Origin: JABDIY01 sp963803875
GTDB lineage: Bacteria; Actinomycetota; Acidimicrobiia; Acidimicrobiales; SZUA-35
Length of the DNA: 64,000 bases
Reading direction: 5' to 3'
NCBI GenBank assembly: GCA_963803875.1
Contig: CAWDOA010000017.1
Span: 1-64,000, forward strand
Below the pieces are notes generated by a model that saw only the letters and a list, made by a program, of their open reading frames with translations, ran no database searches and had not been told where the DNA came from. The position numbers and the translations under genes are program-made. The number at the start of each line of letters is the position of its first letter. The first letter of the stretch is position 1. Shown in pieces: positions 17,457-26,706 of this stretch.

Positions 17457-17590
17457 GCAACTTCGAGACGCGCCGGCAGTTACTCATTGGTAGTTTGCAG
17501 CCACCTTGATAACCTCCAAATCGAGGTGGAGACCGTGTGACCAGGGTCATAGGCTTCACCTACCACCTGACCGAAGAAGGATTCACCGTC

Positions 17591-19384
17591 ATGGCCTTTG
17601 AAACAATCTGCCACCGTCTCCACGATCGAGCCTCAACAAGCGGTAGCGCCGTCGCCTACCGCGACAAGATCACTGGATCGTGGCGCGAAACCACCTGGGC
17701 CGAGTACGACGTTCTCGTCGGACGGTGCACCAAAGCGCTCATGAAGATGGGGGTCGGCGACGGCGACGTTGTCTCGATCTTGGGAAACAATCGCCCCGAG
17801 TGGAGCATCATGTTGCTCGGTGCCATGGGGGTGGGTGGTACCGGTGCGGGCATCTACGCCTCCAACGCTCCCGAGGAGGTGTCCTACATCGTGAACCACA
17901 GCGAGTCCAAGGTCATCATTGTGGAAGACTCCGCCCAATTCGAGAAGGTCCTTGCCGAGTGGAACAACACACCCACGCTCGCCCATGTCGTGATGATGGA
18001 GGGTGCTGAAACCCCCAGCGATAGCCGGGTGATGAGCTGGGAGGACTTCCTCGTCAGCGGCGACGACATCGATGATTCCGTGGTTGCTGAGGCCAGAAAT
18101 GCACTCCGAGCAGATCAGGCCGGTTCCTTCATCTACACCAGCGGAACCACCGGACCACCCAAAGCGGTGATGCTGACCAACGAGAACCTTGCCTGGACTG
18201 CGGAGATGCTGTCGAACGCAGCAGACATCAAGGCCGGCGACGAGATTCTCAGCTACCTCCCGCTATCCCACATCGCTGAGCAGCTGAACAGCATTCACAT
18301 CGCCATCACGGTTGGTTCGGTCGTGAACTTCTGCCACGAGGGACTCAAGGTCGCCGACTACCTCAAAGAGGTTCGTCCGATGGTCTTCTTCGGAGTTCCT
18401 CGCGTGTGGGAGCGGTTCTATGCCGGTGTCGGCGCAAGGATGCAAGAAGCTGAAGGGGTGAAGGCCAAGATCGCCGACTGGGCCCGCGGCGTCGGGACCA
18501 AGGCCACAGCCGAGCGCAACGCCGGCGGCTCTCCCGGGGGCCTGCTCGGCATACAAGAACAGGTCGCCGACAAGCTGGTGTTCTCCAAGCTACGGGAGGC
18601 ACTCGGCCTGGACCGATGCAGGATCTTCATCTCCGGTGCGGCGCCGGCTTCCCTGGAGATCCTCGAGTTCATGGGCTCGCTGGGTATCTCCATCTGCGAA
18701 ATCTACGGGCAGTCCGAAGGTAGTGGTCCCACCACTTCGAACCTGCCGGGTGCTGTGAAGTTCGGTACGGTAGGCAAGCCTCTCCCGGGGGTCGAAGTCA
18801 AACTCGGCCCTGACGACGAAATCATCTTCCGCGGCAAGAACGTCTTTGCCGGCTACTCCAAGGATCAGGAAGCAACCGACGAATGCCTGATCGACGGCTG
18901 GTTGCATTCGGGAGATCTCGGCAGCTTCGACAGCGATGGGTACCTCACGATCACCGGTCGCAAGAAGGACATCATCATCACCTCCGGCGGAAAGAACATC
19001 GCACCCAAGAACATAGAGGGTGCGCTCACCGCGCTCGAACTCGTCGGACATGCCGTGTGTATCGGCGAACAGCAGCGATATCTCACCGCACTGATCACCC
19101 TGGAGCCCGAAGCGGCCAAGCGTTTCGCCGAAGCTCACGGAGAAGACCTCGCCTCGCTCCATGCCAGCGATGCCTTGCGTGGCCATCTCGAAAAAGAGAT
19201 CGCCGACAGGGTGAACAATCAGTTCGCCCGAGTCGAACACGTGCGGAACTTCAGAGTGTTGGCTCAGGAGTTCACCGTCGAAACCGGTGAGCTCACTCCC
19301 ACGTTCAAGATCAAGCGCAATGTCGTCAACGAGATGTACGCCGGCGAGATCGAAAAGGTGTACGAGTTGGGCCAAGCCATCTAG
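17591..19384 (+). CDS. Long-chain acyl-CoA synthetase (AMP-forming), FadD/FACS type
   Basis: 597 residues. ATP-binding signature YTSGTTGPPKAVMLTN, acyl-adenylate motif EIYGQSEGSGPTT, GWLHSGDLGSFDSDGYLTITGRKKD hinge and KKDIIITSGGKNI, and the C-terminal lysine region (TPTFKIKRN). It activates fatty acids to acyl-CoA with ATP. The alpha-helical insertion and length match long-chain (bubblegum-like) synthetases. ATG at 17591 has GAAGGA nine bases upstream; the in-frame GTG at 17537 has no such site. Likely controlled by the divergent TetR. Confidence 0.9.
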   Translation: MAFETICHRLHDRASTSGSAVAYRDKITGSWRETTWAEYDVLVGRCTKALMKMGVGDGDVVSILGNNRPEWSIMLLGAMGVGGTGAGIYASNAPEEVSYIVNHSESKVIIVEDSAQFEKVLAEWNNTPTLAHVVMMEGAETPSDSRVMSWEDFLVSGDDIDDSVVAEARNALRADQAGSFIYTSGTTGPPKAVMLTNENLAWTAEMLSNAADIKAGDEILSYLPLSHIAEQLNSIHIAITVGSVVNFCHEGLKVADYLKEVRPMVFFGVPRVWERFYAGVGARMQEAEGVKAKIADWARGVGTKATAERNAGGSPGGLLGIQEQVADKLVFSKLREALGLDRCRIFISGAAPASLEILEFMGSLGISICEIYGQSEGSGPTTSNLPGAVKFGTVGKPLPGVEVKLGPDDEIIFRGKNVFAGYSKDQEATDECLIDGWLHSGDLGSFDSDGYLTITGRKKDIIITSGGKNIAPKNIEGALTALELVGHAVCIGEQQRYLTALITLEPEAAKRFAEAHGEDLASLHASDALRGHLEKEIADRVNNQFARVEHVRNFRVLAQEFTVETGELTPTFKIKRNVVNEMYAGEIEKVYELGQAI

Positions 19385-19388
19385 CACA

Positions 19389-19448
19389 ACGCTATCCAGG
19401 GTCGCCAGGCGGCCCGGTTCCGCCCTGTCCGGTCCTCAGCGATAGCGT
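19389..19448 (+). terminator. Nested inverted repeats after the acyl-CoA synthetase gene
   Basis: Five bases past the stop, ACGCTATC (19389-19396) pairs perfectly with GATAGCGT (19441-19448), and inside lies a shorter stem CAGGCGG/CCGCCCTG (19406-19427, one bulge). There is no T tract, so this may be a factor-assisted terminator or a processing structure rather than a simple intrinsic terminator. Confidence 0.4.
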
Positions 19449-19454
19449 CGCGCT

Positions 19455-19988
19455 GTGGATGAAGAGGTTGAGTACGAACGAGGCCGCCCCGGCACGGGCT
19501 GCGCGCTGGTCATCGGGGTCAATGCGGTGCTGGCGGTGGTGGTTGTGCTGGTTTTCTGGCTGATCGGAGCGACCCTGGACCAGACCCGCTCAGGGGTGCT
19601 CATCGAGAACGGCAGCATCAGTGTCGTGTCGGCGGTGTGTCCCGGTGAACGCCTGGAAGCTGTGCGCCTGTACCGGATCGGCGGCACCGACGAGCAGCCC
19701 GAACAGCAGATCATCTGGGAGATCGAAGGTGAAGGTGCGTTTCCCGAGCAGTTCGAAATCGGCGCCGAGTTGCCAGGGTTGCGCACCGTCGTGCCGCTGT
19801 TCGAAACGATCGGCGACTCAGATGAACTGGTTTTCAGGTTGCGCAGCAATCAGCTACAGAGTGTTGATGCATTCGGGTTTGTACCTGGTGAGGTAGGGGC
19901 CGGACAGGTGGCATCGGTTCCGGCCTTCACCGATCGATCCGAAGACCAGTTTCGAGCGCGGGCGCTCGAAGCCACGCCGTGTGAGTAG
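19455..19988 (+). CDS. Membrane-anchored protein of unknown function
   Basis: 177 residues from a GTG start. An acidic N-terminus (DEEVEYERGRPG) precedes one helix (ALVIGVNAVLAVVVVLVFWL); the rest is a predicted extracytoplasmic beta-rich domain with two cysteines (one in VVSAVCPGERLEA, one at the last residues TPCE) that could form a disulfide. No family recognised. Confidence 0.6.
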   Translation: MDEEVEYERGRPGTGCALVIGVNAVLAVVVVLVFWLIGATLDQTRSGVLIENGSISVVSAVCPGERLEAVRLYRIGGTDEQPEQQIIWEIEGEGAFPEQFEIGAELPGLRTVVPLFETIGDSDELVFRLRSNQLQSVDAFGFVPGEVGAGQVASVPAFTDRSEDQFRARALEATPCE

Positions 19989-19997
19989 CCGGGTCGA

Positions 19998-20990
19998 TCA
20001 GACCTCGATGACGATCTTTCCCCTGGCTCGTCGTTCCATCAGTTCGGTGATGGCGGCGGGAGCTTCATCCAGTGAATAACGGCTGGAGATGAAGGGTTTG
20101 ATCTTGCCGTTGGCGTACAGGTCGAACAGTTCGGCCACGTTCTGCTGGTGGCCGGCCGGATCTACCATGGTCGACGCTCCCCAGAACACACCGACCACCT
20201 GGCAGTTCTTCAACAGGGTCAGGTTCAGCGGAAGCTTGGGAATGCCGGCCGGGAATCCAATGACGAGGAATCGGCCCTCCCAGTTCATGGCCCGAACCGA
20301 CGGTTCGGCGTAGTCCCCACCGACAGCGTCGTAGATGATGTCGACGCCGCCCCCACCGGCCGACTTGATCTGGTTCGACAATGCCTTTTGCTGGTCTCGA
20401 TCGAGTGGCTGACGCGGATACACGATGCCGGACTCGGCGCCGTGCTCGAGACAAAGATCAACCTTGTCCTGGGTCGAGCAGCCGGCGATCACCTTCAGCC
20501 CCATCGCCCGACCCAATTGAACCGCAGCGAGACCTACCCCGCCGGCCGCTCCCAGAACGAAGAGCGATTCGCCGTCTTGTGCGTGGGCACGGTTCTTCAG
20601 TGCGTAGTAGCTGGTGGCGTAGGTGAGCAGCAGGCATGCGGCGTCGTCGAAGGGCATATCGTCGGGGATCGGGGTGCACGATGCTGCGTCGATTTCGATC
20701 TCTTCGACCATCGCTCCGTGTCCTGGCACAGCGAGCACCCGGTCACCCACAGCCAGGTTGGTCACCCCTTCGCCAAGCTCAGAGACAATGCCGGCGAGCT
20801 CACCGCCGGGAGCGAACGGGCGGGTGGGCTTCAGCTGGTACAGATCCTGAATGATCAGGGAGTCGGGGAAGTTGACCCCGATCGCCTTGACGTCGATGAC
20901 AACCTTCCCCGGACCCGCGGTCGGCGAAGCAACCTCCTCGATCGAGAGGGTCTCAGGACCACCGGGCTGATGCGACAGGACTGCTTTCAT
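19998..20990 (-). CDS. NADPH:quinone oxidoreductase-like medium-chain dehydrogenase
   Basis: 330 residues of the zinc-free MDR family. N-terminal GroES-like fold (AIGVNFPDSLIIQDLYQ, FAPGGELAGIVSELGEGV, VGDRVLAV), Rossmann nucleotide site LFVLGAAGGVGLAAVQLGRA with CS after the second strand favouring NADPH, and the usual GRFLVIGFPAG. It reduces quinones or enones. The full length is intact. It lies alone, co-directional with the thiolase-like gene after it. Confidence 0.85.
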   Translation of the reverse strand: MKAVLSHQPGGPETLSIEEVASPTAGPGKVVIDVKAIGVNFPDSLIIQDLYQLKPTRPFAPGGELAGIVSELGEGVTNLAVGDRVLAVPGHGAMVEEIEIDAASCTPIPDDMPFDDAACLLLTYATSYYALKNRAHAQDGESLFVLGAAGGVGLAAVQLGRAMGLKVIAGCSTQDKVDLCLEHGAESGIVYPRQPLDRDQQKALSNQIKSAGGGGVDIIYDAVGGDYAEPSVRAMNWEGRFLVIGFPAGIPKLPLNLTLLKNCQVVGVFWGASTMVDPAGHQQNVAELFDLYANGKIKPFISSRYSLDEAPAAITELMERRARGKIVIEV

Positions 20991-21030
20991 ACTGGGAGGC
21001 TACTTGCCGCCCAAAGGCGCATCGAAATTG

Positions 21031-22479
21031 TTAGAGCGAGGCTGTCAACACCGGAAGGTTGCCCCGTACCGACACCTCGCGCGACACACAGTCGGAGCCG
21101 ATCAGCGTGGACATCGTGTCAGGGTCGGCGCTGGTGGCCCAGGCGCGGGCTCCCGACGTGTCGGCGACAGCCATCATGGCTTTGACCGGCTCGCCGTCTC
21201 GTCCGTATCCCACGGTGTAGGCGTCGATGGTTGCTGTGCCGGGGGTCTGTGCCATCAACGGCCGGACCGGTTCAGCGTCGATTGAATCCTGAGGTCGCTC
21301 GTACCGAAACGAGGACGGGGGAGTCTCGCTTCCCACCACACAGAAGGAGTGTTTGCTGAACCACCCGCCGTTGCCTGTGAGAAACGCGGTCCTCGGCTCG
21401 ACCCGCAACTCCTCGACCGCTTGGGCGAGCGCATGGAGGCAGTAGCTGTTGAACGGGCCGCCGGCGAACGTCATCCCGCCGGTGATCGTGAACTCCCGGG
21501 CTGGATCGATGCCCAACTCGTGCTGGGCGGTCTGCACCGCCGACGGGAAACAGCTGTAGAGATCGATCAAGCGCACCTCGTCGAGAGAAACGCCGGCCAG
21601 CTGCATTGCATGGGCGCCAGCGATCCGCATCGAGGGACTGCCGGCGAAGGAGTTTCGTGTTCGGGCCAGCAGAGGGTCGTGCCCACCGCTTCCAGCCAGC
21701 GGAAAGATCCATGAGCCGGGATCAACACCGGCTGACCGAGCGGCGTGGGCGGTACAGAGAACAACGGCGGCTGCCTGGTCCACGTTGATGTTGCTCGTCA
21801 TCAGTTTGGGAAATGGATCGGCAATCATTCGATTCTGATCGGTTGCGGTTGCGATCTCGTCCGCAGATGCTGCTGCGGTTGTCCATGCGTTCGGGTTCCT
21901 GCTGGCAACGGTGCTCGCTCTCGCCCAGAGTTCAGCCGTCGCCGACAGGTACTCGCTCGGTGTGAGCCCCGATCGGTGACGGACGGCGCTGGCGGCCATG
22001 GCGTAGAAGTTCACAGCCTCCAGACCCCAGGTTTTCCAGTCGGCGTCCTCCCAGTATTCGGTGTCGGTCCCGAACTCGAAATCGGGGATAGCTCCCTCAG
22101 CCTCGGAGAGATACGGCGATGTGCGACCCGCTCGCTTGTCTCGACGGCGGGTTCTCATCGTCTCGGCAGAACAGATGAGAACGGTATCGACCGTGCCGCG
22201 AAGCAGATCCGATGCCGTTTGATTCACCAGGTCGAACACCTCGTTGCCGCCCATCTGGGTGAGTCCGGTGGCCGCAGGGGACAACCCCAACCGCTCGGCC
22301 ACCAGGGTTCCGGGGTCGGAGTATGGCCACACCCCGTTGACGACGCGAACCTGGTCGATGGCCAGCGTGGACGGCAAGGCTCGCTGCGCGACCTCGGCCA
22401 TCATGGCGATCGGTTCGTTGTCGCCACCTCCTCCGTTGAGCTGGGCCGCTCCGACGATGACCGGGGTGCGAGGATCCAT
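21031..22479 (-). CDS. Thiolase-superfamily acetyl-CoA acetyltransferase-like protein
   Basis: About 482 residues, long for a thiolase. It shows VIVGAAQLNGGG at the start and a SCP2/thiolase-like core (NINVDQAAAVVLCTA, IDLYSCFPSAVQ, GGMTFAGGPFNSYCLHAL, FLTGNGGWFSKHSF), with an extra C-terminal ~80 residues (TIDAYTVGYGRDGEPVKAMM) like the DUF35/OB-fold appended in this subfamily. Start ATG 22479 has AGGA eight bases upstream. Members act in acyl-CoA degradation, but specificity is not settled. It is divergent from a TetR/acyl-CoA carboxylase operon and shares its operator. Confidence 0.8.
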   Translation of the reverse strand: MDPRTPVIVGAAQLNGGGGDNEPIAMMAEVAQRALPSTLAIDQVRVVNGVWPYSDPGTLVAERLGLSPAATGLTQMGGNEVFDLVNQTASDLLRGTVDTVLICSAETMRTRRRDKRAGRTSPYLSEAEGAIPDFEFGTDTEYWEDADWKTWGLEAVNFYAMAASAVRHRSGLTPSEYLSATAELWARASTVASRNPNAWTTAAASADEIATATDQNRMIADPFPKLMTSNINVDQAAAVVLCTAHAARSAGVDPGSWIFPLAGSGGHDPLLARTRNSFAGSPSMRIAGAHAMQLAGVSLDEVRLIDLYSCFPSAVQTAQHELGIDPAREFTITGGMTFAGGPFNSYCLHALAQAVEELRVEPRTAFLTGNGGWFSKHSFCVVGSETPPSSFRYERPQDSIDAEPVRPLMAQTPGTATIDAYTVGYGRDGEPVKAMMAVADTSGARAWATSADPDTMSTLIGSDCVSREVSVRGNLPVLTASL

Positions 22480-22539
22480 TGCGTTCATCCTATGGCTGGT
22501 GGGCAGATGGTCTCGAACAGCCGACCGGTGCGCTTGCAA

Positions 22540-22557
22540 ACCTAACAAACGTTAGGT
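22540..22557. promoter_or_regulatory. TetR operator inside the -35/-10 spacer
   Basis: ACCTAACAAACGTTAGGT is a perfect 7-4-7 palindrome. It exactly fills the gap between TTGCAA (22534-22539) and TAGGGT (22557-22562), a promoter-like pair with 17-base spacing six bases before the GTG of the TetR gene. A repressor bound here would block that promoter and could affect the divergent thiolase gene. Confidence 0.7.
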
Positions 22558-22568
22558 AGGGTAGCCCT

Positions 22569-23177
22569 GTGGTATCCGAGCGCGAGCCAAAGGCAGCACC
22601 GAGGCGACGGCTTCTCGATGCCGCGGCCGAGCTCTTTTCCACCAAGGGATACGCCGAGACATCCCTCCGTGACATCGCCGGAGCAGTGGGGATCAAAGCC
22701 GGTTCGGTCTACTACCACTTCAGGTCCAAGGACGAGTTGTATACCGAGGTGCTCGATGCAGGTATGGACCTGATGATCGATGGTTTCACCGAGGTGGCAT
22801 CCGGCCTCGATCCGACGTCACCCGAACCTCGCAGCCGGCTTCGGTCCCACGTATTCGGACATCTCGACGTGCTTCACTCGAACCTGGCCTACACATCGCT
22901 GCATGTCACCACATTCCGAACCGCACCGCAGCCGGTTCGGTCTGTTGTGGTGCTCCGCCGTGATGCGTACGAGGCGATGTGGACCGGGTTGTTGTCCGAT
23001 TCACTTCCCGAAACGCCTGCCGCCGAGATCACCATTCTTCGGTTGGCCCTTTTCGGGGCTATGAATTCATCCATCGATTGGTTCGATGCCGATCAAGGCA
23101 GTCTGAAGGAGTTCGCCGACGTGATTACAGATGCATTCTGGGCTGGAGCGACCGAGCGGGTTGAAAGGGCAGCCTGA
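22569..23177 (+). CDS. TetR-family transcriptional regulator of the acyl-CoA carboxylase operon
   Basis: 202 residues. HTH domain at ~12-60 (RLLDAAAELFSTKGYAETSL, IAGAVGIKAGSVYYHFRSKD). The C-terminal domain (TSLHVTTFRTAPQPVRSVVV) resembles KstR2/other catabolic TetR proteins. It starts with GTG and is likely leaderless. It is first in an operon with carboxyltransferase and biotin carboxylase subunits: the next ATG overlaps its stop (TGATG). Confidence 0.88.
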   Translation: MVSEREPKAAPRRRLLDAAAELFSTKGYAETSLRDIAGAVGIKAGSVYYHFRSKDELYTEVLDAGMDLMIDGFTEVASGLDPTSPEPRSRLRSHVFGHLDVLHSNLAYTSLHVTTFRTAPQPVRSVVVLRRDAYEAMWTGLLSDSLPETPAAEITILRLALFGAMNSSIDWFDADQGSLKEFADVITDAFWAGATERVERAA

Positions 23178-24800
23178 TGCGACCAATTCGCTCCAAGATC
23201 GACACCGGCTCGGCCGACTTCGCTGCCAACGCCGACGCCTATCAGAGATCTCGTGGCCACACTGCACGAGCGGATGCAGTGGGCCATCGATGGTGGCAAG
23301 GGCCGCGAGCGCAGCATCGAACGGCACCTCGGGCGCGGCAAGATCATGGTTCGGGACCGCATCGACCTCGTGATCGACGACGAAACCCCATTCCTGGAGT
23401 TCTCCACACTTTCCGGCTACGGCCAGTACGACAACACCGCTCCCGGGGCTGGAATCGTCACCGGTATCGGCGTGGTGCACGGCATGCCGTATGTGTTCAT
23501 CGCCAACGACGCAACGGTGAAAGGCGGATCGCTCACTCCGATCGCCATCAAGAAGCACGTTCGGGCACAACAAATCGCAGACGAGAACGACCTCGGAGTG
23601 ATCTACCTGGTCGATTCGGGAGGTGCGTTCCTGCCGCTGCAAGACGAAATCTTCCCGGACAAGGATCACTTCGGCGGTTCGTTCTACCGCCAGGCTCGCC
23701 TTTCGGCCCGCGGCCTGCCCCAGGTCTCGGTAGTTCTGGGCGGATGCACCGCAGGAGGGGCGTACGTTCCCGCACTGTCAGACGAGGTGATCATGGTCGA
23801 AGGGATAGGCCGGATCTTCCTGGGCGGACCACCGATCGTGAAGGCGGCATTGGGTGAGGTGATCGATCCCGACGACCTCGGCGGCGCAGAACTTCACACC
23901 CAGGTCAGTGGCGTGAGTGACTACATGGCCACCGACGAACACGAGGCCTACGGACGGCTCCGAGAGATCTGCCAGACAACAAACCAGCGTTCGATCGGCG
24001 ACCGCCAGGGATGGATCGACTGGGTCGAGCCGAAACAACCGCTCTACCCGCCCGAGGAGATCTACGGCATCATCAGCGCTGATGACCGAATCCCGTGGGA
24101 CAGCACCGAGGTCATAGCCAGGCTGGTGGATGGATCCGAATTCTCACCATTCAAGCCCGAGTGGGGCACGTCCATCGTCACCGGATTCGCCCGTGTCTGG
24201 GGCCATTTGGTGGGTGTGATCGCCAACAACGGCATCATCTTCTCCGAGTCGGCTCTGAAAGCCACACATTTCATCGAGCTGTGTGAGCAACGGAGAATCC
24301 CACTTGTCTTTCTTCAGAACACGACCGGATACATGGTGGGGCGAGACTCCGAAATGGCCGGTATCGCCAAGCATGGTGCGAAGATGGTCGCTGCGGTTGC
24401 CAATGCCACGGTGCCCAAATACACCGTGCTGATCGGCGGCTCTTACGGAGCTGGCAACTACGGCATGTGCGGTAGGGGCTTCGAACCAAGGTTCTTGTTC
24501 GCATGGCCCAACTCGCGAATTGCGACGATGGCTCCGAACACGGCCGAGACGGTCCTCAGCGACATACGCCTCGCCGGGCTCAAGGGAGCGGAGACAACCG
24601 AGGAGGAAATCGCCGAGATCAAGGCCGAGATTCGGGGCCAGTTCGAGACCCAATCCGATCCCTATCACGCCACCTCCCGGTTGTGGGACGACGGGTTGAT
24701 CGATCCGATTCACACCCGAGACGCACTGGGACTGTGCCTTGCGCTCGCTGCTCGTCAGAACGAACCCGCCGCCGGCCCCGGCCTCGTCTATCGGATGTAA
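23177..24800 (+). CDS. Acyl-CoA carboxylase, carboxyltransferase (beta) subunit, frameshift near start
   Basis: Carboxyltransferase of the methylcrotonyl/geranyl-CoA type. The natural start is ATG 23177 (MRPIRSKIDTGSADFAANAD), but near 23,245 the frame changes and continues LVATLHERMQWAI. Core motifs are intact: GRGKIMVRDRIDLVID, DSGGAFLPLQ, FGGSFYRQARLSARGLPQ, GGCTAGGAYVPALSD, the second acyl-CoA site FLQNTTGYMVG, and GGSYGAGNYGMCGR. It transfers carboxyl from biotin to an acyl-CoA. Paired with the alpha subunit five bases downstream. The break is most likely an assembly indel, since the family N-terminus is present on both sides. Confidence 0.88.
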
Positions 24801-24805
24801 CCGCT

Positions 24806-26668
24806 ATGAGAATCCTTATTGCCAACCGAGGCGAGATCGCTCGCCGAATAATCCGAACCGCTCACCGACTGGGCCATCAGACGGTCGCCGTCTTTGCCGA
24901 TCCCGATGCGGAGGCCCCGTTTGTTCAAGAGGCCGGCCAGGCTATTCGCATCGGTCCGGCCGAACTGTCCAAGAGCTATCTGTCGACGGATCGAGTGCTT
25001 CAAGCAGCGAGGACCACGGGAGCCAACGCGGTCCATCCCGGATACGGATTCCTTTCCGAAAACGCGGATTTCGCGCGGGCGGTGGCCGCAGCCGGGCTCA
25101 CCTGGATCGGCCCGCGGCCCGAGGCCGTCGAGTCGATGGGGTCCAAAATCCAGGCTCGCCGACTCGCAGCCGGGGCCGGCGTCCCCATCATTCCCGGCTT
25201 CGATACCTCTCAGGACCGTGCCGACCTTGCGGCGGCGGCGGAGCGAATCGGCTTTCCGGTTCTGGTCAAAGCGGCCGCCGGTGGTGGTGGCAAGGGCATC
25301 CGCATCGTCCACGAGTCCTCCGGATTCGACGCCGCCCTCGATGAGGCGATCGGTGAAGCCGACCGCTCCTTCGGCGACACCGCCATGATCGTGGAGCGCT
25401 ACATCCAGCGGCCCCGCCATGTCGAGGTTCAGATCGTTGGCGACAAGCACGGCAACCTGATCGATCTTGGAACGAGGGAGTGCTCGGTCCAACGCCGATA
25501 CCAGAAACTTCTCGAAGAAGCGCCGGCGCCGAACCTGCCCGACGCCACCCGCCACGGCCTTCGAGAGAGCGCCCGGCTCCTCGGTCACTCGATCGGCTAC
25601 GACAGCGCAGGCACGGTGGAGTTCGTCGTCGATGACGAAACCGGCGACTACTTTTTCTTGGAGATGAACACGCGGCTTCAGGTCGAACACCCGGTCACCG
25701 AGGCTGTCACCGGTCTCGATCTCGTGGAGCTGATGATCGGTTCAGCGGCCGGAGACCCACTTCCTCTCGCCCAGGAAGATGTACCGCACCAGGGTCATGC
25801 GATCGAAGCCCGTATCAACGCAGAAGACTCGGCGCGTGGTTTCGTGCCGCAGATCGGCACCGTTTCGATACTGCGAGTTCCCCCCGGTGTGCGGTGGGAG
25901 GCGGCGATCGAAGAAGGTTCAGAGATCTCACCCCACTACGACGCAATGGTCGCCAAGCTCATCGTGCACGGTCCAGACCGACCCACCGCGTTGGGATCGA
26001 TGGTCACCGCTCTCGACACATTGATCCTGGGTGGCGTGGTGACAAACACCGGGTTCCATCGATGGCTCCTGGAGCAGCCGCCGGTTGTTGCTGGGCGAGT
26101 GACCACGAGGTTCCTCGACGAGACAACGATCCCGACCGAGCGGGATGTGCCTGCCGCGGCGGAGCGTGCCGCCGGGTTGGTGCGGACCAAACGTCGATCG
26201 GTTGAGAAACTCAATCCGTGGGACTCCTTGCACAGCTTCGCACTCACACCTCGACGTCCCGAGCGTTCAGTGCTCCTACAGGACCTCGACGGCGAAGTCC
26301 ACGTTTCGAGCCCTCGGTTCGAGGCCCACGTGGTGGGTGTCGCCCAGGGCGAACACGTGGCGGTGAACGAGGCTGGTCATTCCCACTTCTTCACCGTCGT
26401 GCACCGGTCGAATCACTGGGCGCCCGAGACCGAGGAGGCCCACGGGTCCGCCGGCGCCATCGTGTCACCGTTTCCCGCGGTTGTGGCCGAGGTGCACGCC
26501 GAGCCCGGTCGAGAGGTCGCCTCCGGTGAGGTTCTTGTGGTCGTCGAGGCGATGAAAATGCTTCACTCGCTCAAGGCGGCCGGCCCGGGAACGGTTGCAG
26601 ACGTGCGAGTGGCCCCGGGCGACCAAGTGGCCAGCAACCAGCTGCTCGTCACCTTCACCGAGATCTAG
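24806..26668 (+). CDS. Acyl-CoA carboxylase, biotin carboxylase/biotin carrier (alpha) subunit
   Basis: 620 residues. MRILIANRGEIARRIIRTA start, ATP-grasp domain with KAAAGGGGKGIRIV, ECSVQRRYQKLLEEAPAP, FLEMNTRLQVEHPVTE, then the biotin carboxylase C-domain, a BT-like segment, and a C-terminal biotinyl domain with VVEAMKMLHSL (the Lys is biotinylated). It carboxylates biotin with bicarbonate and ATP for the beta subunit. The five-base gap and family point to a methylcrotonyl-CoA or related acyl-CoA substrate (leucine or isoprenoid breakdown), but no dehydrogenase or lyase of those pathways is beside it, so the substrate is open. Confidence 0.92.
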   Translation: MRILIANRGEIARRIIRTAHRLGHQTVAVFADPDAEAPFVQEAGQAIRIGPAELSKSYLSTDRVLQAARTTGANAVHPGYGFLSENADFARAVAAAGLTWIGPRPEAVESMGSKIQARRLAAGAGVPIIPGFDTSQDRADLAAAAERIGFPVLVKAAAGGGGKGIRIVHESSGFDAALDEAIGEADRSFGDTAMIVERYIQRPRHVEVQIVGDKHGNLIDLGTRECSVQRRYQKLLEEAPAPNLPDATRHGLRESARLLGHSIGYDSAGTVEFVVDDETGDYFFLEMNTRLQVEHPVTEAVTGLDLVELMIGSAAGDPLPLAQEDVPHQGHAIEARINAEDSARGFVPQIGTVSILRVPPGVRWEAAIEEGSEISPHYDAMVAKLIVHGPDRPTALGSMVTALDTLILGGVVTNTGFHRWLLEQPPVVAGRVTTRFLDETTIPTERDVPAAAERAAGLVRTKRRSVEKLNPWDSLHSFALTPRRPERSVLLQDLDGEVHVSSPRFEAHVVGVAQGEHVAVNEAGHSHFFTVVHRSNHWAPETEEAHGSAGAIVSPFPAVVAEVHAEPGREVASGEVLVVVEAMKMLHSLKAAGPGTVADVRVAPGDQVASNQLLVTFTEI

Positions 26669-26674
26669 TCCAAT

Positions 26675-26691
26675 TTCAGTTGGCGTTCAGT
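26675..26691. promoter_or_regulatory. Direct repeats TTCAGT spaced 11 bases, probable OmpR-type autoregulatory box
   Basis: TTCAGT at 26675-26680 and 26686-26691 are in the same orientation and one helical turn apart, the standard target form of OmpR-family response regulators. They lie 16 bases upstream of the response regulator start, which argues for autoregulation and for a start downstream of them. Confidence 0.6.
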
Positions 26692-26706
26692 CCACCGTGC
26701 GAAAGT

